Made by a program: the position numbers and the translations under genes. Of a stretch of 64,000 nucleotides of DNA, positions 18,534-27,531 are shown piece after piece (positions within the stretch are counted from its first letter, which is position 1; the number at the start of each line of letters is the position of its first letter). The stretch covers positions 124,001 through 188,000 of the forward strand of contig NZ_JAEQNA010000006.1 of assembly GCF_016722895.1 (NCBI RefSeq), in the 5' to 3' direction. The notes beneath the pieces are model-generated. The model searched no databases and was not told where the DNA came from. It worked only from the letters and a program-made list of their open reading frames with translations. This stretch comes from Ramlibacter aurantiacus. Lineage in GTDB: Bacteria > Pseudomonadota > Gammaproteobacteria > Burkholderiales > Burkholderiaceae_C.

Positions 18534-19493
18534 ATGACCCTTGCAGACTTTCCCCGGCGCCCAGGTGCCGTCGGCGTCCATTCGGTGGAACGCTTCGTGT
18601 TCTCGGTCCCCGACCTCGCCGAGGCGCGCCGGTTCTACACGGCCTTCGGCCTCGACGTGCGCGAGGTGGACGGGCACCTGGACCTGTACACCTTCGGCCA
18701 CCCGCACTGCTGGGCCTCGATCCACGCCAGCGGCGTTCCCAAGCGACTCGAGTACGTGAGCTTCGGCGTGCATGCCGACGAGCTGCCCGTGCTGCGCGAG
18801 CGCATCGAGCGGCGGGGCCTGGCCTGCGAGCCGCACCGGCTCGCCCGCCCGGGCGGCCTGTGGCTGCGCAACCCCGACGGCACGCCGCTGCAGTTGATCG
18901 AATCACCCAAGGTCTCGCCGGCCGCGAAATGCCGGCCGAGCGAACGTGAACCGGTGGCGCCGGGGCAGGGGGCGGCACCGGTCCGCAGCAAGGTGCGCCC
19001 GGTGCGGCCGCGCGCACTGTCGCACGTGCTGTTCTTCACCCCCGATGTGCCGCGCATGATCGAGTTCTGCAGCGAGGTGCTGGGGCTGCGGCTGTCGGAC
19101 CGGTCCGGCGACATCATCGCCTTCATGCACGGCGCGCACGGCAGCGACCATCATCTGGTGGCCTTCGCCAAGTCGCACGGGCCGGGCTTGCACCACTCCA
19201 GCTGGGACGTGGGCAGCATCGACGAGGTGGGGGCGGGCGCCGAGCAGATGCGCATCGCCGGATTCGACCAGGGCTGGGGTGTCGGGCGCCACGTGCTGGG
19301 ATCCAACTACTTCCACTACGTGCGCGACCCGTGGGGCAGCTTCGCCGAGTACTCGTTCGACATCGACTTCGTGCCGCACGACCTGGAGTGGCCCGCCGCC
19401 GACCATCCGCCGGAGGACTCGCTCTATGTCTGGGGCCCGCCGGTGCCGCCGGATTTCGTCACCAACCACGAGCAGGCCGCGGCCACCCCGTGA
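18534..19493 (+). CDS. Two-domain extradiol (type I, VOC) ring-cleavage dioxygenase
   Basis: A 319-residue protein with two VOC domains joined by a basic, proline-rich linker (about residues 120-165). The C-terminal domain carries the iron triad: histidine in ALSHVLFFTPD, histidine in GPGLHHSSWDV and glutamate in GSFAEYSFD. Length and layout match catechol 2,3-dioxygenase and 2,3-dihydroxybiphenyl 1,2-dioxygenase. AAGGAG precedes the start. It follows the flavin hydroxylase by 24 bases and likely cleaves its product. The linker is longer than usual. Confidence 0.87.
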   Translation: MTLADFPRRPGAVGVHSVERFVFSVPDLAEARRFYTAFGLDVREVDGHLDLYTFGHPHCWASIHASGVPKRLEYVSFGVHADELPVLRERIERRGLACEPHRLARPGGLWLRNPDGTPLQLIESPKVSPAAKCRPSEREPVAPGQGAAPVRSKVRPVRPRALSHVLFFTPDVPRMIEFCSEVLGLRLSDRSGDIIAFMHGAHGSDHHLVAFAKSHGPGLHHSSWDVGSIDEVGAGAEQMRIAGFDQGWGVGRHVLGSNYFHYVRDPWGSFAEYSFDIDFVPHDLEWPAADHPPEDSLYVWGPPVPPDFVTNHEQAAATP

Positions 19494-19524
19494 GCCCCCA
19501 TCGAGAAGAAGAACGGAGACACGA

Positions 19525-21003
19525 ATGAACATCCGGAACCGACGCCCGCGCGCCGGCCGCGTGCCGGCGCCGGCCATCCTGGCGAGCTGCGTGCTGCTGG
19601 TGGCCTGCGCCTCCGAGACGCCCACCCCGCTGGACGTGACGGGCGGCACGGTGGTGCGCAATGCCGCCGTGGTCGACACCCGCACCGGGCGCATCGCGTC
19701 CGGCATGTCCGTGGTGCTGCAGGAGGGGCGCATCTCGGCGGTGACCGACCGGCCGGTGCGCGTGGGCGGTGCGGCCCGGGTGGTGGACGGCTCGGGCAAG
19801 TTCGTCGTGCCGGGCTACCTGGACATGCACACGCACACGCTGGTCCACGCCGACCGGCAGCCGCCGTGGCCGCTGCTGTTGTCGCACGGCATCACCGGCA
19901 TCCGCGAGATGTCGGGCACCCCGCCGGCCCTGATCGAGCGGGCTCGCCGGCTCAATGCCGACCGCGCGGCGGGCCGCGTCGACGCGCCCGAGGTCGTGCA
20001 GATCGCGGGCCCCTTGTTCGTCGGCGCTCCCACGCCGCAGGCGGCGGCTCAGCACGTGGAGGCCACGCAGAAGCTGCGGGCCGACTTCGTCAAGGTCGTC
20101 GGCGGCTCGCCGCCCGCCATCATGGCGGTGCTCAGGGAAGCGAAGGCGCGGAACATCCCGGTCGCCGGCCATCTGCCGCCGCTGATCGATTCGGCTGCCG
20201 CCTCGGAAGTGGGGTTCCGGTCGATGGAACACCTGGGCGCCGGCGTCGGCGTTCCGCTGGACTGCGCCGCCGAGCGCGCGGCCATCCGCCGCGACATCGC
20301 AGCCGCCCAGGCCACGCCGCCGGTGCTCTCGCCGCTGGCCATCCTCAGCCCGCTGCTGTTCCGCGTGAACGACGCCCCCATCTACGCACGCGTGATGGCC
20401 AGCTTCGATCCGAAGGCCTGCGAGGCCCTGGGCCGCACCTTCGCTCGCAACCAGACCTGGCAGGTGCCCACGCTGATCCGGCTGCGCACCATGCACTTCA
20501 GCGACGACCCGCAGTACCGCAACAACCCGAACCTGGCCTACCTCGACCCATCGACCCGCGCGATGTGGGAGCGGGCCGCGCAGCAATGGGAGCAGACCGT
20601 GCCCGGCGACACCGCGCGCACCTTCCGCGACTACTACAAGCTGCAGCTGCAGGCGGTGAAGCTGCTCAAGCAGCAGGGCGTGAAGATGATGGCCGGGTCC
20701 GACTACGGCGGCATCTGGGTGCTGCCGGGCTTTGGCCTTCACCAGGAATTCCGCGAGCTCGCGGCGGCCGGCTTGACGCCGCTGGAGGTGCTGCAGATGA
20801 CCACGCTCAACCCGGCCGAGTACCTGGGGCGTGAGTCCAGCCACGGCACCGTCGAGGCCGGCAAGCAGGCCGACCTGGTGCTGCTCGACGCCAACCCGCT
20901 GGCCGACGTGGCCAACCTCGACCGCATCGCGGGCCTCTTCCTCGATGGGCGCTACTTCGACCGCGAGGCGCTGAAGGCCATGAAGGAACAGGCTAGGCGC
21001 TAG
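19525..21003 (+). CDS. Exported amidohydrolase with lipoprotein signal
   Basis: A 492-residue amidohydrolase-superfamily protein. The N-terminus is basic, then hydrophobic, and ends in the lipobox LLVAC, so the mature protein should be lipid-anchored in the envelope. Metal ligands visible are H-x-H (YLDMHTHTLV), the lysine of DFVKVVGGS, histidines in VAGHLPP and SMEHLGAG, and aspartate in MMAGSDYGG. The late PAEYLGRESSHGTVEAGKQA stretch is a family hallmark. Substrate unknown. Placed last in the hydroxylase/dioxygenase operon, it may release the aromatic substrate from a larger amide or ester outside the cytoplasm. Confidence 0.85.
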   Translation: MNIRNRRPRAGRVPAPAILASCVLLVACASETPTPLDVTGGTVVRNAAVVDTRTGRIASGMSVVLQEGRISAVTDRPVRVGGAARVVDGSGKFVVPGYLDMHTHTLVHADRQPPWPLLLSHGITGIREMSGTPPALIERARRLNADRAAGRVDAPEVVQIAGPLFVGAPTPQAAAQHVEATQKLRADFVKVVGGSPPAIMAVLREAKARNIPVAGHLPPLIDSAAASEVGFRSMEHLGAGVGVPLDCAAERAAIRRDIAAAQATPPVLSPLAILSPLLFRVNDAPIYARVMASFDPKACEALGRTFARNQTWQVPTLIRLRTMHFSDDPQYRNNPNLAYLDPSTRAMWERAAQQWEQTVPGDTARTFRDYYKLQLQAVKLLKQQGVKMMAGSDYGGIWVLPGFGLHQEFRELAAAGLTPLEVLQMTTLNPAEYLGRESSHGTVEAGKQADLVLLDANPLADVANLDRIAGLFLDGRYFDREALKAMKEQARR

Positions 21004-21664
21004 GCTCGCTTTCGAGCAGGGGCTGCAGTTCCTCGTTGAAATAGTCGTCCAGGAACCGCCGCGACATGGCGGGGGCCTGGGCGCACAGCTGCGCATCGCA
21101 ACCCAGCGCCTGCAGCCACAGGTGAATGGCGCTGTCGATGTAGGCCACCGGATCGGCCACGCCGTGGTGCAAGGCCGAGATGCAGGCGTCCAGCAGGCCA
21201 CGCAGCACGTCGAGCGCGACACGGTCGTCCAGCACGCGGTATTCACCGCTGGCGCGCCCTTCGGCCAGGTCCTGCATGACGATGGTCCCCAGCAGCGGGT
21301 CATGCGCGAAAGCCCGCGTGCGCAGCACGAAGGCAGCCCAGGTGCGGTCCAGCAGCGCGCGCGTGAGCACCACGCGCAGCACCACCGCGGTGCTCTTCCA
21401 CTTCTCCTTGAACACGCAGCGAAAGCGCTCGCCCTCCAGCAAGCCCCTGCGGGTGATCTCCTCGCCGAGCGCGGCCAGGGCCTGTTCGATGGAATCGAAG
21501 TGGTTGTAGAAGGTGCCGCGCGAGACGCGGGCGATGTCGGTGATCTGCTCGACGGTGGGGACGGCGCGTAGCTGGGCCGTGCACGTGGTCAGCATGGCTT
21601 GCAGCAGGCGCGCCCGCATGCGCGCGCGGCGTTTGTCGGCGGTTTCAGTGCGGTGGTCGGGCAT
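20993..21664 (-). CDS. TetR-family transcriptional regulator
   Basis: A 223-residue TetR regulator. The N-terminal HTH is seen at RARMRARLLQAMLTTC, PTVEQITDIARVSRGTFYNHF, and the rest is a helical ligand domain with no recognisable pocket. Its last bases overlap the 3' end of the amidohydrolase gene by 11 on the opposite strand. The upstream gene on the same strand is an alpha/beta hydrolase 54 bases away, a probable target or partner. The ATG at 21664 fits better than the in-frame one at 21706. Confidence 0.85.
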   Translation of the reverse strand: MPDHRTETADKRRARMRARLLQAMLTTCTAQLRAVPTVEQITDIARVSRGTFYNHFDSIEQALAALGEEITRRGLLEGERFRCVFKEKWKSTAVVLRVVLTRALLDRTWAAFVLRTRAFAHDPLLGTIVMQDLAEGRASGEYRVLDDRVALDVLRGLLDACISALHHGVADPVAYIDSAIHLWLQALGCDAQLCAQAPAMSRRFLDDYFNEELQPLLESEPSA

Positions 21665-21718
21665 GGCTCGGTGCAAGGGCTGGGCCCCACACCCTAGCAT
21701 CGGCACCTCGCCCTGGCC

Positions 21719-22600
21719 CTAGGCCGCCGCACTGGCGCATTCGAGCGCGAACCCCAACTGCTGCAACTGCAGCGCCCTGCCCACGTGATGGAAGTCCATG
21801 CAATGGCCGACGCCGCGCACCATCGCCGCGTCGACACGGGGGGATCGCTTCAAGGCGCGGCGGAACGCCTCCACCTCGTCGGCGCTCATGATCCACAAGT
21901 GGTCGACCTCGGCCTGCCGGTAGTGCACCGGTACCTCGATGCGCCCCAGCACCTCGGGCGCCTGGTCTTGCCAGGTGCTCACGATATCGACCAGCTCGGC
22001 CTTGGGTGCGGCGGTGTTGGCGGCGCGGCTGGCATCGACCATCTTCGGATCGAAGCTGCCTTGGGGACCGAACATGACGAAGTCCTTCACCGGAGGCGGA
22101 ATCTCCACCGTGGGCGTGTCGGGCAGTTGCGCCCACTGCTCCTTGTGCTCGGGCGGCGTGCGCATGCAGATGCCGGACACCGCAAGGCCCAGCAGGGGCA
22201 CGTCGGAGGAACCTCCGGCCATCTCGGCAGCCATGGTGGCCGCGATCGCACCGCCGATCGAATGGCCGATCAGCACGATGCCGGCCGTGCCTTCGCCATG
22301 GCGTGACCAGGCATCGCGCAAGGTGCCGATCAGGTGCCTGGCCTGTCCCTTGATGGTCATCTCGCCGGCAGCCCGCATGGGGCTGTCGCCATAGCCGGGC
22401 CGGTCGGGCGCCAGGACCGGAATGCGGTTGGCCCGGGCCCGCGCGAGCAAGGATGCGCCGGGCACGTCGAAGTAGGCCGAGGTGTAGGTGCCGCCGTGGA
22501 TCGCAATGACCAGCGGCGTGCGCGGCTGCAGTTCAGGCGGGCACTGATGGCGGCCGGACAGGCCGCCGAACAGGGAGGGTTGCCAGGGCGAGGTGCTCAT
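21719..22600 (-). CDS. Alpha/beta hydrolase
   Basis: A 293-residue hydrolase. The oxyanion strand is LVIAIHGGTYTSAYFD, the nucleophile elbow IGHSIGGAIAA and the terminal histidine GVGHCMDFHH. The cap region between has a loop with PDTPTVEIPPPVKDF. No signal peptide. Similar enzymes are esterases, haloperoxidase-like hydrolases and C-C hydrolases. It precedes the TetR gene on the same strand and could be its target. Substrate unknown. Confidence 0.82.
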   Translation of the reverse strand: MSTSPWQPSLFGGLSGRHQCPPELQPRTPLVIAIHGGTYTSAYFDVPGASLLARARANRIPVLAPDRPGYGDSPMRAAGEMTIKGQARHLIGTLRDAWSRHGEGTAGIVLIGHSIGGAIAATMAAEMAGGSSDVPLLGLAVSGICMRTPPEHKEQWAQLPDTPTVEIPPPVKDFVMFGPQGSFDPKMVDASRAANTAAPKAELVDIVSTWQDQAPEVLGRIEVPVHYRQAEVDHLWIMSADEVEAFRRALKRSPRVDAAMVRGVGHCMDFHHVGRALQLQQLGFALECASAAA

Positions 22601-22657
22601 GATCGATGTCTCTGTTGCGGGTGGAGATCGTAGGCAGGCCCTGCGCCGGACAGGTGT

Positions 22658-23806
22658 TCAATGTGAGTCCGGGAATACACCGTCCCCAGGGCCGCACTTG
22701 GCGGCCGCGGGCCCGCGACGCCAGCGTGCCCATCTCGGCCACGTGGGCGCGGGCACCTCGGTGAATCGATGCAGCAGCGAACCCGCCGCGAGGGACAGCG
22801 ACACGGCCAGCAGCATCCCCACGCCGTTGAGGTAGACACCTTGGTACCCCTGCAGGTGGAACCCGGCGTTGACCAGCAGGCTCACGGGAAAGTGAATCAG
22901 GAAGATGGAGTAGGAGCGCTCGCCGACCCAGCTCAGTGGCCGGGCATGCCAGCGCCTGACGCGTCGGGGCCACCTGGCATGGGCGGCAACGACGACGAGC
23001 AGTGCCATGGCCAAGGCGACGGCGATGCGTGTGCGCCATTCGATCACCAGCGCGACGCAGCCGATGATGGCCAGCGCCAGCGTCCACCCGAGGCGGTGGC
23101 TGGCCTGGGGGCTGCGCGAGGCCCACCAGGCCATCATGCCCAGGCCATGGGAGCCCACGAAGTACAAGGCCCAGACGTCCAGGGCGGCGTGCCGGTTCCA
23201 CCACCACAGGGAAGCCGCGGTCACGGTGGCAACGACCGCCTGCGCGGTCGTGGGGACCACGCCGGCTCGCCGACAGAGCCAGAACCACAGCAGCACCAGG
23301 CCGTACAGCTGGAAGTCGATGGCGACGTACCACACGCCGGCAGACAGCGATTCGAACCCACCGATGCTGTGAAGCAGTGCCAGGTGCGCCAGCACCGAGC
23401 GCCACGTGGGCGTGGCCGACACGGATTCGTGGTCGAACCCCGCCGTGCGGACGATCTCGTTGACCACGATGGCGAGGGCAAGGGCTGCCGCGTAGGGCAG
23501 GGCCAGGCGCACATAGCGCTTGCCCAGGGCCGGCCAGAAGGCCTCCTGCCTGGCGATGCCGTGCGGCGCGATTGCCGCCGCCGCGAAGTAGCCCCCCAGG
23601 ACCAGGAAGACCTGCACGGCCATGCGGCCGTAATCGTCGAGCCAGCCGATCAGGGCCGGCAGCGCCGGACGCACCGCGTCGGCCATGGGACCGTAGAACG
23701 CCAGGTGGTGACCCACGATGGCGAGGCAGGCGAGGGCCTTGATCTGGTCGAGCCAGGGGTTTCGGGTGGACACGGGGCGGGATTCTTGCAGAAGGGATGC
23801 TGGCAT
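22658..23806 (-). CDS. Membrane acyltransferase (OafA/YrhL, acyltransferase-3 family)
   Basis: A 382-residue integral membrane protein with about ten hydrophobic segments. It begins with the family pattern LDQIKALACLAIVGHHLAFYG, containing the conserved histidine near the first helix, and later has VWYVAIDFQLYGLVLLWFW and RSYSIFLIHFPVS, all typical of O-acyltransferases that modify sugars or lipids of the envelope. It does not fit the surrounding catabolic genes functionally and is separated from the hydrolase gene by 57 bases. Confidence 0.87.
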   Translation of the reverse strand: MPASLLQESRPVSTRNPWLDQIKALACLAIVGHHLAFYGPMADAVRPALPALIGWLDDYGRMAVQVFLVLGGYFAAAAIAPHGIARQEAFWPALGKRYVRLALPYAAALALAIVVNEIVRTAGFDHESVSATPTWRSVLAHLALLHSIGGFESLSAGVWYVAIDFQLYGLVLLWFWLCRRAGVVPTTAQAVVATVTAASLWWWNRHAALDVWALYFVGSHGLGMMAWWASRSPQASHRLGWTLALAIIGCVALVIEWRTRIAVALAMALLVVVAAHARWPRRVRRWHARPLSWVGERSYSIFLIHFPVSLLVNAGFHLQGYQGVYLNGVGMLLAVSLSLAAGSLLHRFTEVPAPTWPRWARWRRGPAAAKCGPGDGVFPDSH

Positions 23807-23829
23807 GAAGGCCGGCGAACGCTCGCCAC

Positions 23830-24759
23830 CTACTCGTGCGCCACCTCGAACACCAGCTCGCGCAGGAAGCGCACGGCCGGATCACTGGCCAGGCGTGGGT
23901 GCCAGTACTGGTGGATGTCGATCGATGGAATCGCCCGCGTCAGCCGCACGGCGCGCACGCGGGCGATCGGCCGGAAGATGTCGAACACCTCGCGCGGCAC
24001 CACCGCCACCAGTTCGCTCGCGGCCACGATGAAGGGAATGGCGGCGACGTGGTGCGTGGTCATGGGCGCTTTGGAAAGCTGCCCCGACTGCTCCAGCAGG
24101 GTGCGCACCCACCGGTTGGTCGCCGGCACGCCGGGGGACTCCAGCAGTTGCTCTTGCCCGAGCTGCCGCACCGTAAGCGTCTCGCCCACGCGCGGATGGT
24201 CCTGGCTCACGATGCAGGTGTAGTCGCGCCGGTACAGGCGCTGGCGCAGCAAGCCCTTGTCCAGCTCGGGCAGGTGGCCGGCGGCGAGGTCCATGGCGCC
24301 GTCCTGCAACTGCGTCGCCATCTCCTCGGGCCGCACCTGCATCTGCGCGAGGGTGGCGCGCGGCGCCAGTTGCCCCAGCCGCTTGATGACCTTGGGCACC
24401 AGCACGATGGCGCCTATCTCGTTGACTCCAAGCCGAAACGTGCGGGTGCTGGTCGCCGGATCGAAGCGGCCCAGTTGCGAGATCTCGCCGTCCACGATCT
24501 GCAGCACGCGCGTCGCCGGGTCCGCCAGGCGCTGCGCGAAGGGCGTCGCCGCCATGCGGTTTCCCACCCGCACGAAGAGCTGGTCGCCGAAGGTCTTTCG
24601 CATGCGATCGAGCTGATAGCTCAGCGCCGATTGCGTCAGGCCCAGGCCTTGCGCCGCGCTGGTGACCGTGCCGTCGCGCAGCACGGCCATGAGGGCGCGC
24701 AGGTCGGACAGCTGGATGGGGTGATCGAATTCGCTCATAACCTGTATCGAATCCATCAT
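23830..24759 (-). CDS. LysR-family transcriptional regulator (NodD-like branch)
   Basis: A 309-residue LysR protein. The HTH reads LSDLRALMAVLRDGTVTSAA and LTQSALSYQLDRMRKTFGD, and LFVRVGNRMAATPFA follows; the style resembles the NodD/SyrM/NahR branch. The effector domain begins around residue 95 (RTFRLGVNEIGAIVLVP). Starts are possible at 24759, 24756 and 24738. It is divergent from the flavin hydroxylase at 24826 with a gap of only 66 bases and probably activates that operon. Confidence 0.9.
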   Translation of the reverse strand: MMDSIQVMSEFDHPIQLSDLRALMAVLRDGTVTSAAQGLGLTQSALSYQLDRMRKTFGDQLFVRVGNRMAATPFAQRLADPATRVLQIVDGEISQLGRFDPATSTRTFRLGVNEIGAIVLVPKVIKRLGQLAPRATLAQMQVRPEEMATQLQDGAMDLAAGHLPELDKGLLRQRLYRRDYTCIVSQDHPRVGETLTVRQLGQEQLLESPGVPATNRWVRTLLEQSGQLSKAPMTTHHVAAIPFIVAASELVAVVPREVFDIFRPIARVRAVRLTRAIPSIDIHQYWHPRLASDPAVRFLRELVFEVAHE

Positions 24760-24825
24760 ATTTCAGGATGACGGCGCAACTCCTAGCATCCCACCCTCGA
24801 GCGAACGATCCGTGCGAGGAACGAT

Positions 24826-26490
24826 ATGGAGCGAGCACAGTCCGTGCCTTTGGAAGTTGAAGTCATGGTCGTGGGCGCCGGCCCGGCCGGCCTGTCGATG
24901 GCGCTGGAGCTGGGGCTGCACGGCCGCCGCTGCCTGGTGATCGAGGGCCAGGCCCGCACCGGCCTGGCGCCACGCGCCAAGACCACCAACGTGCGCACCC
25001 GCGAGCTGATGCGCCGCTGGGGCATGGCCGACCGGCTGGCGCAGCTGGCGCCGTTCGGCGTGGACTACCCGTCGGACGTCGTGTTCGCCAGCAGCATGGT
25101 CGGGCCCGAGCTGGCCCGCTTCCACAACGCCATGTACTGCTCGCCGCGGCGCGACGACCGCTTCTCCGAGCATGCCCAGTGGATTCCCCAGTACAAGGTG
25201 GAACAGGCCCTGCGCGAGCGGGCCCTGGCGTTTCCCGGCGTGAGCCTGAGCGAGCCGACGCGGCTGGTCTCGTTCTCGCAGGACGGGGAAGGCGTGCTGG
25301 CCCAACTGCAGGACGGGGAGGGCGGACGCAGCTGGCAGGTCAGGGCGCGGTACCTGGTGGGCGCCGACGGTGCGCGCAGCACGGTTCGCGAGCTGCTGGG
25401 CATCCGCATGGACGGCACGTCGCCGCTCGGGCAGCACCGCAACTACATCTTCCATGCGCCCGGCCTGGCCGGGCGCACGCCGCTCGGCCCCGGCGTCATG
25501 TACTGGCTGGTCAACGACCGCTTTCCGGCGGTGGTGGCGCCGCTCGATGCCGGTGACCTCTGGACTTTCGGCTGCCCGCGCGGCGCGGTCAGCGGCGATC
25601 CGGCCGACATGATCCGCAGTGCGATGGGCCTGGACATCGAACTGGAGATCCTCACCGAGGACGACTGGACCGCCCACGAATTGATCGCGCGCCAGTACCG
25701 CCAGGGACGCGTGTTCCTGGTGGGGGACGCCTGCCACCTGCATCCGCCGTTCGGCGGGCATGGCATGAACATGGGCATCGGCGACTCGGTGGACCTGGGC
25801 TGGAAGCTGCACGCCACGCTGGCCGGCTGGGGCGGCCCGCGGCTGCTGGACAGCTACGAGATCGAGCGGCGCCAGGTGCACCGCCGCGTGGTGGATGAAT
25901 CGGTGTCCAACCACCGCCACCTGTCCTCGTCCTTCTACGCTCCGGGACTCGCTGCACCCGGGCCGCAGGGCGACGCGCTGCGCGCCTCGACGCGCGAGCG
26001 CATCCTGGCCAGCAAGCGGCCCGAGTTCGATTCGCTGGGCATCGTGATCGGCTACCACTACGAGCGGTCGCCGGTGTTGCTGCGCGAAGTGGCGGACGAG
26101 CCGGAGCGCCAACCCGCCGCCCCCTACCAGCCTTCGGCCCGCCCGGGCTGCCGGTCGCCGCATGCCTGGCTGTCGGCAGGGCGTGGCGAAGGCGCCTCGC
26201 TGTTCGACCACTACGACCCCAGCGGCATGACCCTGCTCGCCACCGGCGCACGCGTGACCGACGAGATGCGGCGCCTGGCGGCTGACGCGGCCGCAGCCGG
26301 CATTCCACTGCGCTGCATCGCACCCGAGGCTGCGGGCCTGGCCGAGCTGTTCGGCGCCGACTACGCGTTGATCCGCCCCGACCACCATGTGGCCTGGCGC
26401 GGTGACGACCTCGACCGCGCAGCCCTGGCGCTGCGCGTGGCCTGCGGGCAGGCGGTGCAGTCCCCCCAAAGCGCCACCCAGCCCGCGTGA
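24826..26490 (+). CDS. FAD-dependent aromatic hydroxylase (PheA/TfdB/MhpA family), second copy
   Basis: A 554-residue flavoprotein monooxygenase with VMVVGAGPAGLSMALELG, GADGARSTVRELLG and GDACHLHPPFGGHGMNMG. It is a clear paralog of the protein at 16893: both share PRAKTTNVRTRE, ARFxNAxYC and SEHAQWIPQY near the N-terminus and HVAWRGD near the C-terminus. The reaction should be NAD(P)H-dependent ring hydroxylation. It heads a module with Bug receptor, VOC, FAH, BKACE and Rieske genes, so its substrate is probably a carboxylated aromatic related to that of the first copy. Confidence 0.9.
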   Translation: MERAQSVPLEVEVMVVGAGPAGLSMALELGLHGRRCLVIEGQARTGLAPRAKTTNVRTRELMRRWGMADRLAQLAPFGVDYPSDVVFASSMVGPELARFHNAMYCSPRRDDRFSEHAQWIPQYKVEQALRERALAFPGVSLSEPTRLVSFSQDGEGVLAQLQDGEGGRSWQVRARYLVGADGARSTVRELLGIRMDGTSPLGQHRNYIFHAPGLAGRTPLGPGVMYWLVNDRFPAVVAPLDAGDLWTFGCPRGAVSGDPADMIRSAMGLDIELEILTEDDWTAHELIARQYRQGRVFLVGDACHLHPPFGGHGMNMGIGDSVDLGWKLHATLAGWGGPRLLDSYEIERRQVHRRVVDESVSNHRHLSSSFYAPGLAAPGPQGDALRASTRERILASKRPEFDSLGIVIGYHYERSPVLLREVADEPERQPAAPYQPSARPGCRSPHAWLSAGRGEGASLFDHYDPSGMTLLATGARVTDEMRRLAADAAAAGIPLRCIAPEAAGLAELFGADYALIRPDHHVAWRGDDLDRAALALRVACGQAVQSPQSATQPA

Positions 26491-26525
26491 TCCATTCCAT
26501 GACCACCCCAAGAAGGAGACAAACC

Positions 26526-27521
26526 ATGACCGCATCCCGCCGCCGCCTCGTCGCAGCCGGCATCGCCACCCTGGCGCTGGCCGGCTTCACCACCACCTCC
26601 TGGGCCCAGCAGCCCGCCGCCTGGCCGACCAAGCCGGTGAAGATCATCCTGCCCGCCGCGGCCGGCACCGCGCCGGACATCATGGCGCGCATCCTTGGCG
26701 ACAAGCTCGGCAAGGTATGGGGGCAGTCGGTGGTGGTCGAGAACAAGCCCGGCGCCGGCGGCGTGATCGGCATGGTCACCGCGCGCGGCGCCGAACGCGA
26801 CGGCCACACCCTGGTGCTGGCGCCGGCTTCGGTGCTGACGATGACGCAGTACATGTACCGGCCCACGCAGGTGGACATTCCCAAGGACTTCACCGCCGTG
26901 TCCCTGGTGGCGGTCGGTCCGATGATGATGGCGGTGGCTGCCAACAGCCCGATCAACACCTTGGCCGACCTGGTGGCCGCTGCCCGCAAGGATCCCGACA
27001 AGTACGTCGCGGCCACCACCTTCCAGTATTCGGTGCCGCACCTCACGGCCGACATGCTCGCCAAGGCGACCGACATGCCGCTGCGGTCGGTGCCGTTCGC
27101 GTCCAGTGCACAGAGCATCTCGGCCGTGGTGAACGGCGACGCGCAGGTGGTGATCGACGGCATTCCGCCGCTGGAGGCCATGGTCAAGGGCGGGCGGCTG
27201 AAGGCGATCGCGGTGTTCAGCGAGAGCCGCATTCCCAACCGCCCGCAGTTGCCTGCGGTGGCCGAGGCCTACCCGTCGATGGTGGTCAACGGCTGGTTCG
27301 GCGTGGTGGCGCCCAACGGCACGCCGCCCTCGGTGGTCGACAAGGTGCACCGCGACCTGGCCTCCGTGCTGGCGCAACCCGACGTGGTCGAGCGGCTGGA
27401 CGGCTTCGGCGTCTACCCCCGTCCCATGAGCTCGGCGCAGTTCGCCACCTTCTGGAACCAGGAACGCCAGCGCTGGGAGAAGGCGCTGAAGGACGTCGGC
27501 GCCCAGCCGGTTCAGCAGTAA
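26526..27521 (+). CDS. Bug/TctC periplasmic receptor
   Basis: A 331-residue exported receptor with an RR-rich signal peptide (RRRLVAAGIATLALAG, cleavage near SWAQQ) and the Bug text PTKPVKIILPAAAGTAPDIM, VVENKPGAGGVIG and VVAPNGTPPSVVDKVHRDL. AAGGAG is placed ideally before the ATG at 26526, so the in-frame ATG at 26487 is rejected. Set between the hydroxylase and the ring-cleavage gene, it likely senses or delivers that pathway's acid. No membrane subunit is encoded in the window. Confidence 0.9.
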   Translation: MTASRRRLVAAGIATLALAGFTTTSWAQQPAAWPTKPVKIILPAAAGTAPDIMARILGDKLGKVWGQSVVVENKPGAGGVIGMVTARGAERDGHTLVLAPASVLTMTQYMYRPTQVDIPKDFTAVSLVAVGPMMMAVAANSPINTLADLVAAARKDPDKYVAATTFQYSVPHLTADMLAKATDMPLRSVPFASSAQSISAVVNGDAQVVIDGIPPLEAMVKGGRLKAIAVFSESRIPNRPQLPAVAEAYPSMVVNGWFGVVAPNGTPPSVVDKVHRDLASVLAQPDVVERLDGFGVYPRPMSSAQFATFWNQERQRWEKALKDVGAQPVQQ

Positions 27522-27531
27522 GGGCGCGGCC

